Below, piece by piece: positions 55,757-64,000 of a DNA stretch of 64,000 nt; positions within the stretch are counted from its first letter, which is position 1, and every line of letters begins with the position of its first letter. The DNA is from MR-S7 sp000400995. Its GTDB lineage: Bacteria; Pseudomonadota; Gammaproteobacteria; Burkholderiales; Burkholderiaceae_C. Position numbers and translations under genes: made by a program. The DNA is taken from positions 3,844,001 to 3,908,000 of the forward strand of contig NZ_CP152342.1 in NCBI RefSeq assembly GCF_045291395.1, written 5' to 3'. Below the pieces are notes generated by a model. The model saw only the letters and a list, made by a program, of their open reading frames with translations, was not told the DNA's origin and did not search any database.

Positions 55757-56434
55757 TCACTGCGACGGCAGGGCGTAGCGGTAGCCCCGGAACGCCCATA
55801 CCGTGCGGCCTGGCTCGATGCGCTCCAGCACCAGGCCCGGCGCGGCGGCATCGCCTTCGTGCAGCACCTGGCCGTTGACGATGACCATGCGGTGCAGCGG
55901 ATTGGCGGAATAGGTGACGCCCGCCAACTGCAGCGTGGGCAGCTGCTCGCGCACCGAGGGCGGCAGGTCGCCCTGCGCGAACACCGGGGTGGCCGCCGCA
56001 GCGGAGTCCGCCGGCTTGGGCGCTTCCTTCGGCGCTTCCTTGGGAGCGGCCGGAGGCGCCGCCGCGCGCTCCGGTGCGGCGCGCCGCGCGGGACGCGCCT
56101 CCCGCGCCGCCGCAGGAGCCGGCGCAGGCGCGGGGACCGCCGCCGGGACCGGCGCGGCCTGCGGCGCAGGCGGTGCCGGCACGGCAGGCGCCACGGGTGC
56201 GGCCACCACCACGGCGGCGGGGGGCGGTGCGCGCCACAGCCACCAGACGGCAGCGGCCAGGCCCGCGCCCAGCGCGAGCGCGACCCACAGCAGGGCACCG
56301 TCCCGGGGGCCGCGGGCTGCGGCCGCCGCAGTGGGCAGTGCGCCCACGGGAGAGGCCTGGGTGTGCAGGCCCGGCACGCTGCCCCGGCCGCGCTCGGCCT
56401 GGGCGCGCCGCAGCGCATCGAGGATGTAGGACAT
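55757..56434 (-). CDS. gspB: GspB-like type II secretion accessory protein
   Basis: The 225-residue product starts with the GspB signature MSYILDALRRAQAERGRG. A single membrane helix follows (about 47-67), then a Pro/Ala-rich periplasmic linker (about 70-145) and a C-terminal PilP/GspB-like domain (LQLAGVTYSANPLHRMVIVN, then RYALPSQ). With the ExeA/GspA ATPase it helps insert or assemble the secretin through peptidoglycan. It is located 14 bp after the probable exeA stop. No other gsp genes are in the window. Confidence 0.9.
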   Translation of the reverse strand: MSYILDALRRAQAERGRGSVPGLHTQASPVGALPTAAAAARGPRDGALLWVALALGAGLAAAVWWLWRAPPPAAVVVAAPVAPAVPAPPAPQAAPVPAAVPAPAPAPAAAREARPARRAAPERAAAPPAAPKEAPKEAPKPADSAAAATPVFAQGDLPPSVREQLPTLQLAGVTYSANPLHRMVIVNGQVLHEGDAAAPGLVLERIEPGRTVWAFRGYRYALPSQ

Positions 56435-56448
56435 GGTGTGGAGCGGGT

Positions 56449-58073
56449 TCAGCCCCCGCGTGCAGGCGCGGTTCCTGCACGCCGGCGGCGCGGTTGAGCA
56501 ACATCAGGGTCAAGGGGCCGGCCTTGCCGTCGGGCGTGAGGCCCTGGGCCAGCTGGAACTGCAGGATGCGCGCGCGCCGTGTCGCGGCGGGCGCCGTGCG
56601 AGCGGGCGCCGTGCCAGCGGGCGCCACGCCGGCGCGGGCCAGCTGCTGGTCGATCCATGCGCCCCCGGCAGCGGTGTCGCCGCCTTCGGGCAGCTCCGGC
56701 GGCATCTTCCACAGCGTGGCGATCTCCCCGCGCCACAGCGGCGCGAGCTGGGCCAGCGGCACCTGCAGCGCCTCGCCCTGGGCGCCCTGCAGCGTGGCGC
56801 TCTCGCCTTCCAGGCGTTGCAGCAGCACGGCCACGGGGCGGTCGCCCTCGGAGGCCTGCAGCGTGAGCAGCACAGGGCGGTCGATCTGGCGCAGCAGGCT
56901 CAGGCTGGCGCGGCGGTTGCGGTAGCAGCGCAGCCCGTCGGCCGGCAGCGCGGCGCAGGGCTGCGCACCCGCGGGCACCTGCGCCTGCCAGGCCTGCGCC
57001 AGGGCCTGCCAGGCCGCCGCGTCGTCCGCAGGCTGGCGCGCCAGGAAGGCAGGCAGCGGCGCAGCGGCCTCTGCGCCGGGCGATGCGGGCGATATGGGCG
57101 CGGAGGCTGGCGACGACGCAGCAGCGGCGGCGGCGGCCGGCGGCCGCTGGTACAGCGCCCAGCCCAGTCCGGCGACGATGGCTGCGCCCGCCAGCGCCCC
57201 GGCGGCGGCCCATGCCGCGGCGGTGCGCCCGCGCGTGGCCGGTACCGCCGGCGCGGCGTCGAACACCTCGCGCGCGGCCTGGCGCACCATGGCGTCGCTG
57301 ACCTCGCGCACGTTCGCGGCGTAGGCACCCAGCAGCGCGCGGTCGCACAGCAGGTTGATGCGCCGGGGCACGCCACCGCTCAATGCGTGGACGCGCTCCA
57401 GCGCGCGGCGCGCGAAGGGCGGCGGGCCCTGCCAGCCCGCCACCGCCAGGCGATGGGCGATGTAGTGCCTGGTTTCCTCGGCCGTGAGCGTGCCCAGGTG
57501 GTAGCGCGCGATCACGCGCTGCGCGAGCTGCTCCAGCGCGGGGCTGGCCACCATGGCGCGCAGCTCGGGCTGGCCGATCAGGATGATCTGCAGCAGCTTG
57601 CGCTCGCTGGTTTCCAGGTTGGTGAGCAGGCGCAGTTGCTCCAGCACGTCGGGCGCGAGGTTCTGCGCCTCGTCGATGATGAGCACGTTGTTGCGCCCCG
57701 CGGCGTGCTGCGCGAGCAGGAAGGCGTTGAGCGGGTCGATGCAGTCCTTCACCGTCTCCGCGCCATCCACGGAAGGCGCGTGCGCCACGCCGAACTCCTC
57801 GCAGATGGAGCGCAGCAGCTCGGGCACGGTGAGCTTGGGGTTGAAGATGTAGGCCACGTTGCAGTGCGGCGGGATCTGCTCCAGGAAGCAGCGGCACACG
57901 GTGGTCTTGCCCGTGCCGATCTCGCCCGTGAGCAGCACGAAGCCGCCGCCCGCATCCAGGCCGTAGAGCAGGTGCGCCAGCGCCTCGCGGTGGCGCTCGC
58001 TCATGAAGAGGTAGCGCGGATCGGGAGCGATGGAGAACGGCGGATGTTCGAGTCCGAAGAACGGGGCGTACAT
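56449..58073 (-). CDS. exeA: ExeA/GspA-type AAA ATPase, stop apparently lost by a -1 shift
   Basis: It starts MYAPFFGLEHPPFSIAPDPRY. It has an AAA domain with Walker A GEIGTGKT (50-57) and Walker B LIIDEA (131-136), a membrane helix (about 285-305) and a periplasmic part. The C-terminal peptidoglycan-binding domain ends with DGKAGPLTLMLLNRAAG, as in ExeA of type II secretion. Literally, the frame runs on past 56449 to 55698 (791 residues), overlapping gspB in another frame. One extra G in the GGGGG run at 56453-56457 would give RLHAGG-stop at 56449 and a 541-residue protein of normal length. I annotate that end as the likely biological one. Confidence 0.85.
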
Positions 58074-58251
58074 GGGCGGGGAGGATAGCGCCCGAGGGGT
58101 TCAGGGTTTACACCCGTCGGGAATAACCCGCAAATTGTCGTCGCGAAGACAAGTTGGCGTCAAAGTCATTCCTACCATTGGCTGCAGTCTGGCAGCGAAG
58201 GGCGTCCACGCCTCCTGTCGCCGCCATCCACAGAACCCGTTAGGAACCGGA

Positions 58252-60177
58252 ATGAAGACCACGTTCCCCCACCTGCTGCTGCAGCACGCCGCCCAGCGCC
58301 CCGAGGCGACGGCCCTGCGCGAGAAAGAATTCGGCATCTGGCAGACCTGGAGCTGGAAGGCCGCCGCCACGGAAGTGCGCCACATGGCCTGCGGCCTGCT
58401 GTCGCTGGGTTTCGCCAAGGGCCAGAACCTGGCGCTGATCAGCGACAACCGGCCGCACCTGTACATGGGCTTCCTGGCCGTGCAGAGCGTGGGCGGCGTG
58501 CCCATTCCGCTGTACCAGGACGCCGTGGCCGCGGAGATGACCTTCGTGATGAAGGACGCAGAGATCGCCTTCGCCTTCGCCGAGAACCAGGAACAGGTGG
58601 ACAAGCTGCTGGAGGTGCGCGAGACCGTGCCCAGCATCCGCACCATCATCTACGACGACCCGCGCGGCCTGCGCAACTACGACCAGCCGGGCCTCATCAG
58701 CACGGCCGAGCTCGTGGCCAAGGGCGCCGAATGGGACAAGGCCCACCCGGGCGCCTGGGATGCGCTGGTAGAGCAGATCGAGCCCGGCGACGTCTCCGTG
58801 ATCCTCTACACCTCCGGCACCACCGGCCAGCCCAAGGGCGTGTGCCAGACGCACGCGGCCTTCGTGGCGTCCGCGCAGGGCGGGGTGGAAGTGGACCGCC
58901 TGGGCCCGCAGGACAACGTGATCTCCTACCTGCCGCCGGCCTGGGTGGGCGACCACCTGTTCTCGCTGGCGCAGTGGATCGTGGCGGGCTTCACCATCAA
59001 CTGCCCCGAGTCGGCCAGCACGGTGTCCATCGACCTGCGCGAGATCGGCCCCACCTACTACTTCGCGCCGCCGCGCATCTTCGAGGGCATGCTGACCTCC
59101 GTCTCCATCCGCATGGAAGACGCCGCGGCGCCTAAGCGCTGGCTCTACGAGAAGTGCATGCAGCTGGCGCGCCGCGTGGGCTCGGACATCCTGGACGGCA
59201 AGCCGGTCGGCGCGCTGGACCGCTTCAAGTACAAGCTGGCGGACATGGCCATCTACGGCCCGCTGCGCAACGTGATGGGCCTGTCGCGCATCCGCGTGGC
59301 CTACACCGCTGGCGCGGCCATCGGGCCCGACCTGTTCCGCTTCTTCCGCTCCATCGGCATCAACCTGAAGCAGCTCTACGGCCAGACCGAGACCTGCGCC
59401 TACGTGTGCATCCAGCGCGACAGGCAGGTGGAGCTGTCGAGCGTGGGCCAGGCGGCGCCGGGCATCGAGCTGAAGATCGCCGACAGCGGCGAGGTGCTGG
59501 TCAAGGGCGTGTCGGTGCTCAAGGAGTACTACAAGCGCCCCGACGCCACGGCCGAGGTGATCGACGAGCAGGGCTACTTCCACACCGGCGACGCCGGCGT
59601 GATCGATGCCAACGGCCAGCTGCGCATCATCGACCGCGCCAAGGACGTGGGCAAGATGCGCACGGGCGCCATGTTCGCGCCCAACTACATCGAGAACAAG
59701 CTCAAGTTCTTCCCGCACATCAAGGAAGCCGTGTGCTTCGGCAACCAGCGCGAGACGGTCTGCGCGTTCATCAACATCGACTACGAGGCCGTGGGCAACT
59801 GGGCCGAGCGCCAGGGCATCCCCTACGGCGGCTACGTGGACCTGGCCTCCAAGCCCCAGGTGATCGCGCTGGTGGCCGAGTGCATCGGCCAGGTCAACGC
59901 CGACCTGGCCACCGAGCCCGGCATGGCCGACACCCAGGTGGCGCGCTTTCTGGTGCTGCACAAGGAGCTGGACCCGGACGACGACGAGCTGACCCGCACG
60001 CGCAAGGTGCGCCGCAACTTCATCGCCGACAAGTACGGCGTGCTGGTGGATGCGCTGTACGAGGGCAAGGCGGAGCAGTTCATCGAGACCCAGGTGAAGT
60101 TCGAGGACGGGCGCAAAGGCAGCGTGAGCGCCACGCTGAAGATCACCGATGCCAAGACCCACCCCGCCGCCGCCTGA
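58252..60177 (+). CDS. Long-chain acyl-CoA synthetase-like AMP-forming ligase
   Basis: The 641-residue ANL-family enzyme has P-loop VILYTSGTTGQPKG, the long-chain-synthetase motif YLPPAWVGDHLF, QLYGQTETCAY, and the hinge/adenylation motif YFHTGDAGVIDANGQLRIIDRAKD followed by KMRTGAMFAPNYIENKLK. It activates a carboxylic acid with CoA; the substrate is not evident. AGGA precedes the ATG at 58252; the open frame upstream is antisense to exeA. It is the first gene of an operon with a branched-chain-type ABC importer, so it probably activates the imported acid. Confidence 0.9.
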   Translation: MKTTFPHLLLQHAAQRPEATALREKEFGIWQTWSWKAAATEVRHMACGLLSLGFAKGQNLALISDNRPHLYMGFLAVQSVGGVPIPLYQDAVAAEMTFVMKDAEIAFAFAENQEQVDKLLEVRETVPSIRTIIYDDPRGLRNYDQPGLISTAELVAKGAEWDKAHPGAWDALVEQIEPGDVSVILYTSGTTGQPKGVCQTHAAFVASAQGGVEVDRLGPQDNVISYLPPAWVGDHLFSLAQWIVAGFTINCPESASTVSIDLREIGPTYYFAPPRIFEGMLTSVSIRMEDAAAPKRWLYEKCMQLARRVGSDILDGKPVGALDRFKYKLADMAIYGPLRNVMGLSRIRVAYTAGAAIGPDLFRFFRSIGINLKQLYGQTETCAYVCIQRDRQVELSSVGQAAPGIELKIADSGEVLVKGVSVLKEYYKRPDATAEVIDEQGYFHTGDAGVIDANGQLRIIDRAKDVGKMRTGAMFAPNYIENKLKFFPHIKEAVCFGNQRETVCAFINIDYEAVGNWAERQGIPYGGYVDLASKPQVIALVAECIGQVNADLATEPGMADTQVARFLVLHKELDPDDDELTRTRKVRRNFIADKYGVLVDALYEGKAEQFIETQVKFEDGRKGSVSATLKITDAKTHPAAA

Positions 60178-60202
60178 CACGCAAACCGAGGCAAGCACAT
60201 CC

Positions 60203-60988
60203 ATGACCAGCAAGAAGATCGGCGACGTCATCCTCGACGTCAAGAACATCAGCCTGCGCTTCGGTGGCGTGAAGGCGCTCACGGACATCTCGTTCAACGT
60301 GCGCGAGCACGAGATCCGCTCCATCATCGGCCCCAACGGCGCGGGCAAGAGCTCCATGCTCAACTGCATCAACGGCGTCTACACGCCTTCGGAAGGATCG
60401 ATCACCTTCCGCGGCAAGACTTTCGACCACATGAACAGCCGCCAGGTGGCCGAGATGGGCGTGGCCCGCACGTTCCAGAACCTGGCGCTGTTCAAGGGCA
60501 TGAGCGTGATCGACAACATCATGACCGGGCGCAACCTCAAGATCAAAAGCAACATCCTGATGCAGGCGCTGCGCATCGGCCCGGCGGAGAAGGAAGAGAT
60601 CCGCCACCGCGAATTCGTCGAGCACATCATCGATTTCCTCGAGATCCAGGCGCACCGCAAGACTCCCGTGGGCCAGTTGCCCTACGGCCTGCAAAAGCGC
60701 GTGGACCTGGGCCGGGCCCTGGCCATGGAGCCGCAGGTGCTGCTGCTGGACGAACCCATGGCCGGCATGAACGTCGAGGAAAAGCAGGACATGTGCCGCT
60801 TCATCCTCGACGTGAACGACGAGTTCGGCACCACCATCGTGCTCATCGAGCACGACATGGGCGTGGTGATGGACATCAGCGACCGCGTGGTGGTGCTGGA
60901 CTACGGCAAGAAGATCGGCGACGGCGCGCCCGATGAAGTGCGCAACAACGAAGACGTGATCCGCGCCTACCTGGGCACGAGCCACTGA
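60203..60988 (+). CDS. livG: Branched-chain-type ABC transporter ATPase LivG
   Basis: The 261-residue product has Walker A GPNGAGKS (43-50), Q-loop VARTFQNLALF, a signature replaced by LPYGLQKRVDLGRAL, Walker B VLLLDEPMAGMN and switch His IEHDMGVVM. The LivG-type insert (about 95-145) and the C-terminal AYLGTSH are present. It is the second gene of the operon, 25 bp after the ligase, and would pair with a LivF ATPase that probably lies beyond the window. Confidence 0.93.
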   Translation: MTSKKIGDVILDVKNISLRFGGVKALTDISFNVREHEIRSIIGPNGAGKSSMLNCINGVYTPSEGSITFRGKTFDHMNSRQVAEMGVARTFQNLALFKGMSVIDNIMTGRNLKIKSNILMQALRIGPAEKEEIRHREFVEHIIDFLEIQAHRKTPVGQLPYGLQKRVDLGRALAMEPQVLLLDEPMAGMNVEEKQDMCRFILDVNDEFGTTIVLIEHDMGVVMDISDRVVVLDYGKKIGDGAPDEVRNNEDVIRAYLGTSH

Positions 60989-61003
60989 CAGCGGAGACAG
61001 GCA

Positions 61004-61933
61004 ATGGCATTCTTTCTCGAAACCCTGATTGGCGGCCTGATGGCCGGCATGCTGTACGCACTGGTCGCGCTCGGCTTCGTGCTGATCTACAAGGCCTCGG
61101 GCGTGTTCAACTTCGCGCAGGGGGCCATGGTGCTGTTCGCCGCCCTGGCGATGGCGCGCTTCTCGGAATGGATTCCGAAGTGGACCGGCCTCGACAACAT
61201 GATCGTGGCCAACCTGGCGGCCTTCCTGATCGCCGGCGCCATCATGTTCGCGGTGGCCTGGTTCATCGAGCGGCTGGCGCTGCGCCACCTCGTGAACCAG
61301 GAAGGCGCGACGCTGCTGATGGCCACGCTGGGCATCACCTACTTCCTGGAAGGCCTGGGCCAGACGCTGTTCGGCAGCGACATCTACAAGATCGACGTGG
61401 GCATGCCCAAGGACCCGATGTTCCTGCTCGAATCGGTGTTCGAGGGCGGCGTGCTGGTGAACAAGGAAGACGTGATCGCCGCCGTGATCGCCGCCGCGCT
61501 GGTGCTGCTGCTGACGCTGTTCTTCCAGAAGACCACCACGGGCCGCGCGCTGCGCGCCGTGGCCGACGACCACCAGGCCGCCCAGTCCATCGGCATCCCG
61601 CTCAACCGCATCTGGGTCATCGTCTGGTGCGTGGCCGGCGTGGTGGCCCTGGTGGCCGGGATGATCTGGGGCTCCAAGCTCGGCGTGCAGTTCTCGCTGA
61701 CCACCGTGGCGCTGCGCGCGCTGCCGGTGGTGATCCTGGGCGGGCTCACCTCCGTGCCCGGCGCCATCATCGGCGGCCTGATCATCGGCGTGGGCGAGAA
61801 ACTCTCCGAGGTGTACCTGGGCCCGTTCGTGGGCGGCGGCATCGAGATCTGGTTCGCCTACGTGCTGGCCCTCGTGTTCCTGCTGTTCCGCCCGCAGGGG
61901 CTGTTCGGCGAAAAAATCATTGACCGCGTGTAA
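61004..61933 (+). CDS. livH: Branched-chain-type ABC transporter permease LivH
   Basis: A 309-residue inner-membrane permease of the LivH group with about eight hydrophobic segments. It has the family N-terminus LIGGLMAGMLYALVALGFVL and IYKASGVFNFAQGAMV, and the conserved TTGRALRAVADDHQAAQSIGI cytoplasmic loop that contacts the ATPases. CGGAGA precedes the ATG. It lies 15 bp after livG. Confidence 0.94.
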   Translation: MAFFLETLIGGLMAGMLYALVALGFVLIYKASGVFNFAQGAMVLFAALAMARFSEWIPKWTGLDNMIVANLAAFLIAGAIMFAVAWFIERLALRHLVNQEGATLLMATLGITYFLEGLGQTLFGSDIYKIDVGMPKDPMFLLESVFEGGVLVNKEDVIAAVIAAALVLLLTLFFQKTTTGRALRAVADDHQAAQSIGIPLNRIWVIVWCVAGVVALVAGMIWGSKLGVQFSLTTVALRALPVVILGGLTSVPGAIIGGLIIGVGEKLSEVYLGPFVGGGIEIWFAYVLALVFLLFRPQGLFGEKIIDRV

Positions 61934-61947
61934 GGGAGGGACTGACC

Positions 61948-63024
61948 ATGTTCTACAGAGAAAACGGCCAGTTCAAGACGAGCTACCGCGCCGACCAGCA
62001 GATCTTCCCCATCGCGCAGGACCGCATCGTCATCCTCGCGTTCCTGGCTGCGGCCTTCGTGCTCGTGCCCATGCTGGCCAGCGACTATTTCTACCGCGCC
62101 ATCCTGATCCCGCTGGTCATCATGTCGATGGCCGCGCTGGGCGTGAACATTCTCGTGGGCTACTGCGGGCAGATATCGCTGGGCTCGGGCGCGTTCATGG
62201 CCGTGGGCGCCTACGGCGCGTTCAACTTCTTCGTGCGCTTCCCGGGCATGCCGCTGATCCCGGCGCTGATCCTGGGCGGCCTGTGCGCCACCTTCTTCGG
62301 CATCCTGTTCGGCCTGCCGAGCCTGCGCGTCAAGGGCCTGTACCTGGCCGTGGCCACGCTGGCCGCGCAGTTCTTCAGCGACTGGATGTTCCTGCGCATC
62401 AAGTGGTTCACGAACGATTCCGACTCGGGCTCGGTGTCGGTCAGCCACCTGCAGGTGCTGGGCATGCCCATCGAGAGCGCGATGAGCAAGTACCTGTTCT
62501 GCCTGGGCCTGCTCGTGGTCGTGGCGCTGCTGGCCAAGAACCTGGTGCGCGGCGCGATCGGCCGCGAGTGGATGGCCATCCGCGACATGGACGTGGCCGC
62601 CAGCGTGATCGGCATCCGCCCGATGTACGCCAAGCTCTCGGCCTTCGCCGTGAGTTCCTTCATCGTGGGCATGGCCGGCGCACTGTGGGCCTTCGTGCAC
62701 CTGGGCTCGTGGGAGCCGGCTGCCTTCTCGGTGGAGGTGTCGTTCCGCCTGCTGTTCATGGTCATCATCGGCGGGCTGGGCTCCATCATGGGCGCGTTCT
62801 TCGGCGCGGCCTTCATCGTGGTGCTGCCCATCTTCCTCAACCAGTTCCTGCCGGCCCTGCTGGGTATGTTCGGGCTAGAGATCTCCACGGCCGGCGTGTC
62901 GCACGCCGAGCTGATGATCTTCGGCGCGCTCATCGTCTGGTTCCTGATCGTCGAGCCGCACGGCCTGGCCAAGCTCTGGTCCACCGCCAAGCAGAAGCTG
63001 CGCGTGTGGCCCTTCCCGCACTGA
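61948..63024 (+). CDS. livM: Branched-chain-type ABC transporter permease LivM
   Basis: The 358-residue LivM-group permease has about nine hydrophobic segments, the NILVGYCGQISLGSGAFMAVGAYGA signature (residues 68-92) and the cytoplasmic loop RGAIGREWMAIRDMDVAASVIGI. It pairs with LivH to form the translocation path. GGGAGGGA lies upstream of the ATG. A 55-bp gap follows before the binding-protein gene. Confidence 0.94.
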   Translation: MFYRENGQFKTSYRADQQIFPIAQDRIVILAFLAAAFVLVPMLASDYFYRAILIPLVIMSMAALGVNILVGYCGQISLGSGAFMAVGAYGAFNFFVRFPGMPLIPALILGGLCATFFGILFGLPSLRVKGLYLAVATLAAQFFSDWMFLRIKWFTNDSDSGSVSVSHLQVLGMPIESAMSKYLFCLGLLVVVALLAKNLVRGAIGREWMAIRDMDVAASVIGIRPMYAKLSAFAVSSFIVGMAGALWAFVHLGSWEPAAFSVEVSFRLLFMVIIGGLGSIMGAFFGAAFIVVLPIFLNQFLPALLGMFGLEISTAGVSHAELMIFGALIVWFLIVEPHGLAKLWSTAKQKLRVWPFPH

Positions 63025-63079
63025 TCCCGTGTCCGTTTTCCCCGTGCTTCAACCACCACTCATTCACAAGGAGACAACC

Positions 63080-64000
63080 ATGAAGCTATCGAAAGTCATG
63101 ATCGCAGCCGCCATGGTGGCCGCAGGCGCCTCGGCGGTGACCACCAGCGCCTTCGCGCAGGCCAAGGAGCAGTTCTTCCCGCTGCTGTCGTACCGCACCG
63201 GCCCCTATGCACCCAACGGCGTGCCATGGGCCAACGGCAAGCAGGACTACATCAAGCTCATCAACGCGCGCGACGGCGGCGTCAACGGCGTGAAGCTCAC
63301 GTTCGAGGAATGCGAGACGGGCTACGCCACCGACCGCGGCGTGGAGTGCTACGAGCGCCTCAAGAGCCGTCCGGGCGTGTCCCTGTTCGACCCGCAGGCC
63401 ACCGGCATCACCTTCGCGCTGACCGAGAAGGCGCCCGTGGACAAGATCCCGCTGATGACGCTGGGCTACGGCCTGTCGGTCGCGCAGGACGGCATGGCGT
63501 TCAAGTGGAACTTCCCCTACATGGGCAGCTACTGGACCGGTGCCGACATCCTGATCCAGCACATCGGCAAGAACGCCGGCGGCCTGGACAAGCTCAAGGG
63601 CAAGAAGATCGCGCTGGTCTACCACGACAGCCCGTTCGGCAAGGAACCCATCCCGCTGCTGCAGGAACGCGCCAAGATGCATGGCTTCGACCTGCAGATG
63701 CTGCCCGTGACGGCGCCCGGCGTGGAGCAGAAGGCCACCTGGCTGCAGGTGCGCCAGAGCCGTCCCGACTACGTGCTGCTGTGGGGCTGGGGCGTGATGA
63801 ACTCCACCGCCCTCAAGGAAGCCCAGGCCACGGGCTTCCCGCGCGACAAGATGTACGGCGTGTGGTGGGCCGGTGCCGAACCCGACGTGCGCGACGTGGG
63901 CGACGGAGCCAAGGGCTACCACGCGCTGGCGCTCAACGGCTATGGCACGCAGTCCAAGGTCATCCAGGACATCCTCAAGCACGTGCACGAGAAGGGCCAG
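63080..64000 (+). CDS. Branched-chain-type ABC transporter substrate-binding protein (3' end outside window)
   Basis: 307 residues are visible, with no stop before the window edge. A Sec signal peptide (about 1-27, ending SAFAQ) is followed by the type I periplasmic binding fold (FFPLLSYRTGPYAPNGVPW, then LIQHIGKN and KIALVYHDSPFGKEPIPLLQ). AAGGAG lies six bases before the ATG. It would deliver the ligand to LivH/LivM. The rich aromatic content around the binding pocket region (YGLSV, YMGSYW, WGWGVMN) hints at ligands larger than leucine, but this is only inference. A livF gene is expected downstream. Confidence 0.92.
   Translation, partial: MKLSKVMIAAAMVAAGASAVTTSAFAQAKEQFFPLLSYRTGPYAPNGVPWANGKQDYIKLINARDGGVNGVKLTFEECETGYATDRGVECYERLKSRPGVSLFDPQATGITFALTEKAPVDKIPLMTLGYGLSVAQDGMAFKWNFPYMGSYWTGADILIQHIGKNAGGLDKLKGKKIALVYHDSPFGKEPIPLLQERAKMHGFDLQMLPVTAPGVEQKATWLQVRQSRPDYVLLWGWGVMNSTALKEAQATGFPRDKMYGVWWAGAEPDVRDVGDGAKGYHALALNGYGTQSKVIQDILKHVHEKGQ

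Noticed and set aside
1..64000. tRNA or rRNA genes, phage attachment site, replication origin
   Set aside because: No CCA-ended cloverleaf with GTTCGA-type loop, no rRNA segments, no integrase or DnaA-box cluster was seen by eye.

Overview
The window is GC-rich, densely coded DNA with the gene content and codon use of a betaproteobacterium. It is most likely a member of the Comamonadaceae (Acidovorax / Alicycliphilus / Diaphorobacter type). The evidence is the PHA synthase cluster, the cyanase locus with a NitT-type transporter, an XrtH/IPTL-CTERM pair, many CoA-ligase and ABC-transport modules, and two families of short dispersed palindromic repeats next to stop codons. I see no rRNA, tRNA, CRISPR array, transposase or phage gene. 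The assignment rests on family recognition by eye.

Layout. 1-6.4 kb: the 3' end of an FG-GAP repeat protein, dtd with a CDF metal exporter, a PAS-GGDEF-EAL c-di-GMP protein and AMP nucleosidase. 6.5-12 kb: a leftward cyanate locus (substrate-binding protein, permease, ATPase, cyanase) preceded by a sensor kinase and a NarL-type regulator whose phospho-acceptor Asp is Asn. 12.1-18.1 kb: a leftward PHA/acyl-phosphate operon (phaC, a small unknown gene, fabI, MaoC-phosphotransacetylase, frameshifted acetate kinase). 18.3-18.6 kb: a 268-bp cloverleaf-like palindromic element. 18.7-26.7 kb: a Pat/PatZ-type acyl-CoA synthetase-acetyltransferase, a hemerythrin-like protein, a GMC oxidoreductase, 3-hydroxyacyl-CoA dehydrogenase, an HpcH aldolase and ohrR-ohr.

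26.8-36.6 kb is a signalling and surface region. It holds a metallophosphoesterase overlapping a Ser/Thr kinase-Usp fusion, a divergent response regulator and DISM-type histidine kinase whose start codons overlap, an IPTL-CTERM surface protein with InlB-type repeats, a SrkA-type kinase with a dispersed repeat embedded in frame, and exosortase H with an associated membrane protein and an ankyrin protein. 36.6-47.5 kb: htpG with a sigma-32-like promoter, then a leftward catabolic module (enoyl-CoA hydratase, PotD/PotA-like transporter with a fused permease, CoA ligase), an IclR regulator and a divergent amidase. 47.7-54 kb is iron-related: a TonB siderophore receptor, PiuC, FTR1 and a Fur-family regulator, interrupted by a frameshifted alpha-hydroxy-acid oxidase. 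54-58 kb: an RluF-type pseudouridine synthase, a Crp/Fnr regulator and a GspB/ExeA pair. 58.2-64 kb: an acyl-CoA synthetase followed by a branched-chain-type ABC transporter (livG, livH, livM, livJ) that runs off the window.

The most unusual signals are non-coding. (1) At least 12 copies of a roughly 50-bp palindromic repeat lie mostly at gene 3' ends; one is inside a kinase gene and five supply or touch stop codons. (2) Four copies of a second repeat each start within about 15 bases after a stop codon in fixed orientation, with compensatory stem changes. (3) There is the 268-bp nested palindrome. Three genes (ackA, an alpha-hydroxy-acid oxidase and exeA) each look short of one base at a G/C run, which could be real decay or sequencing error.
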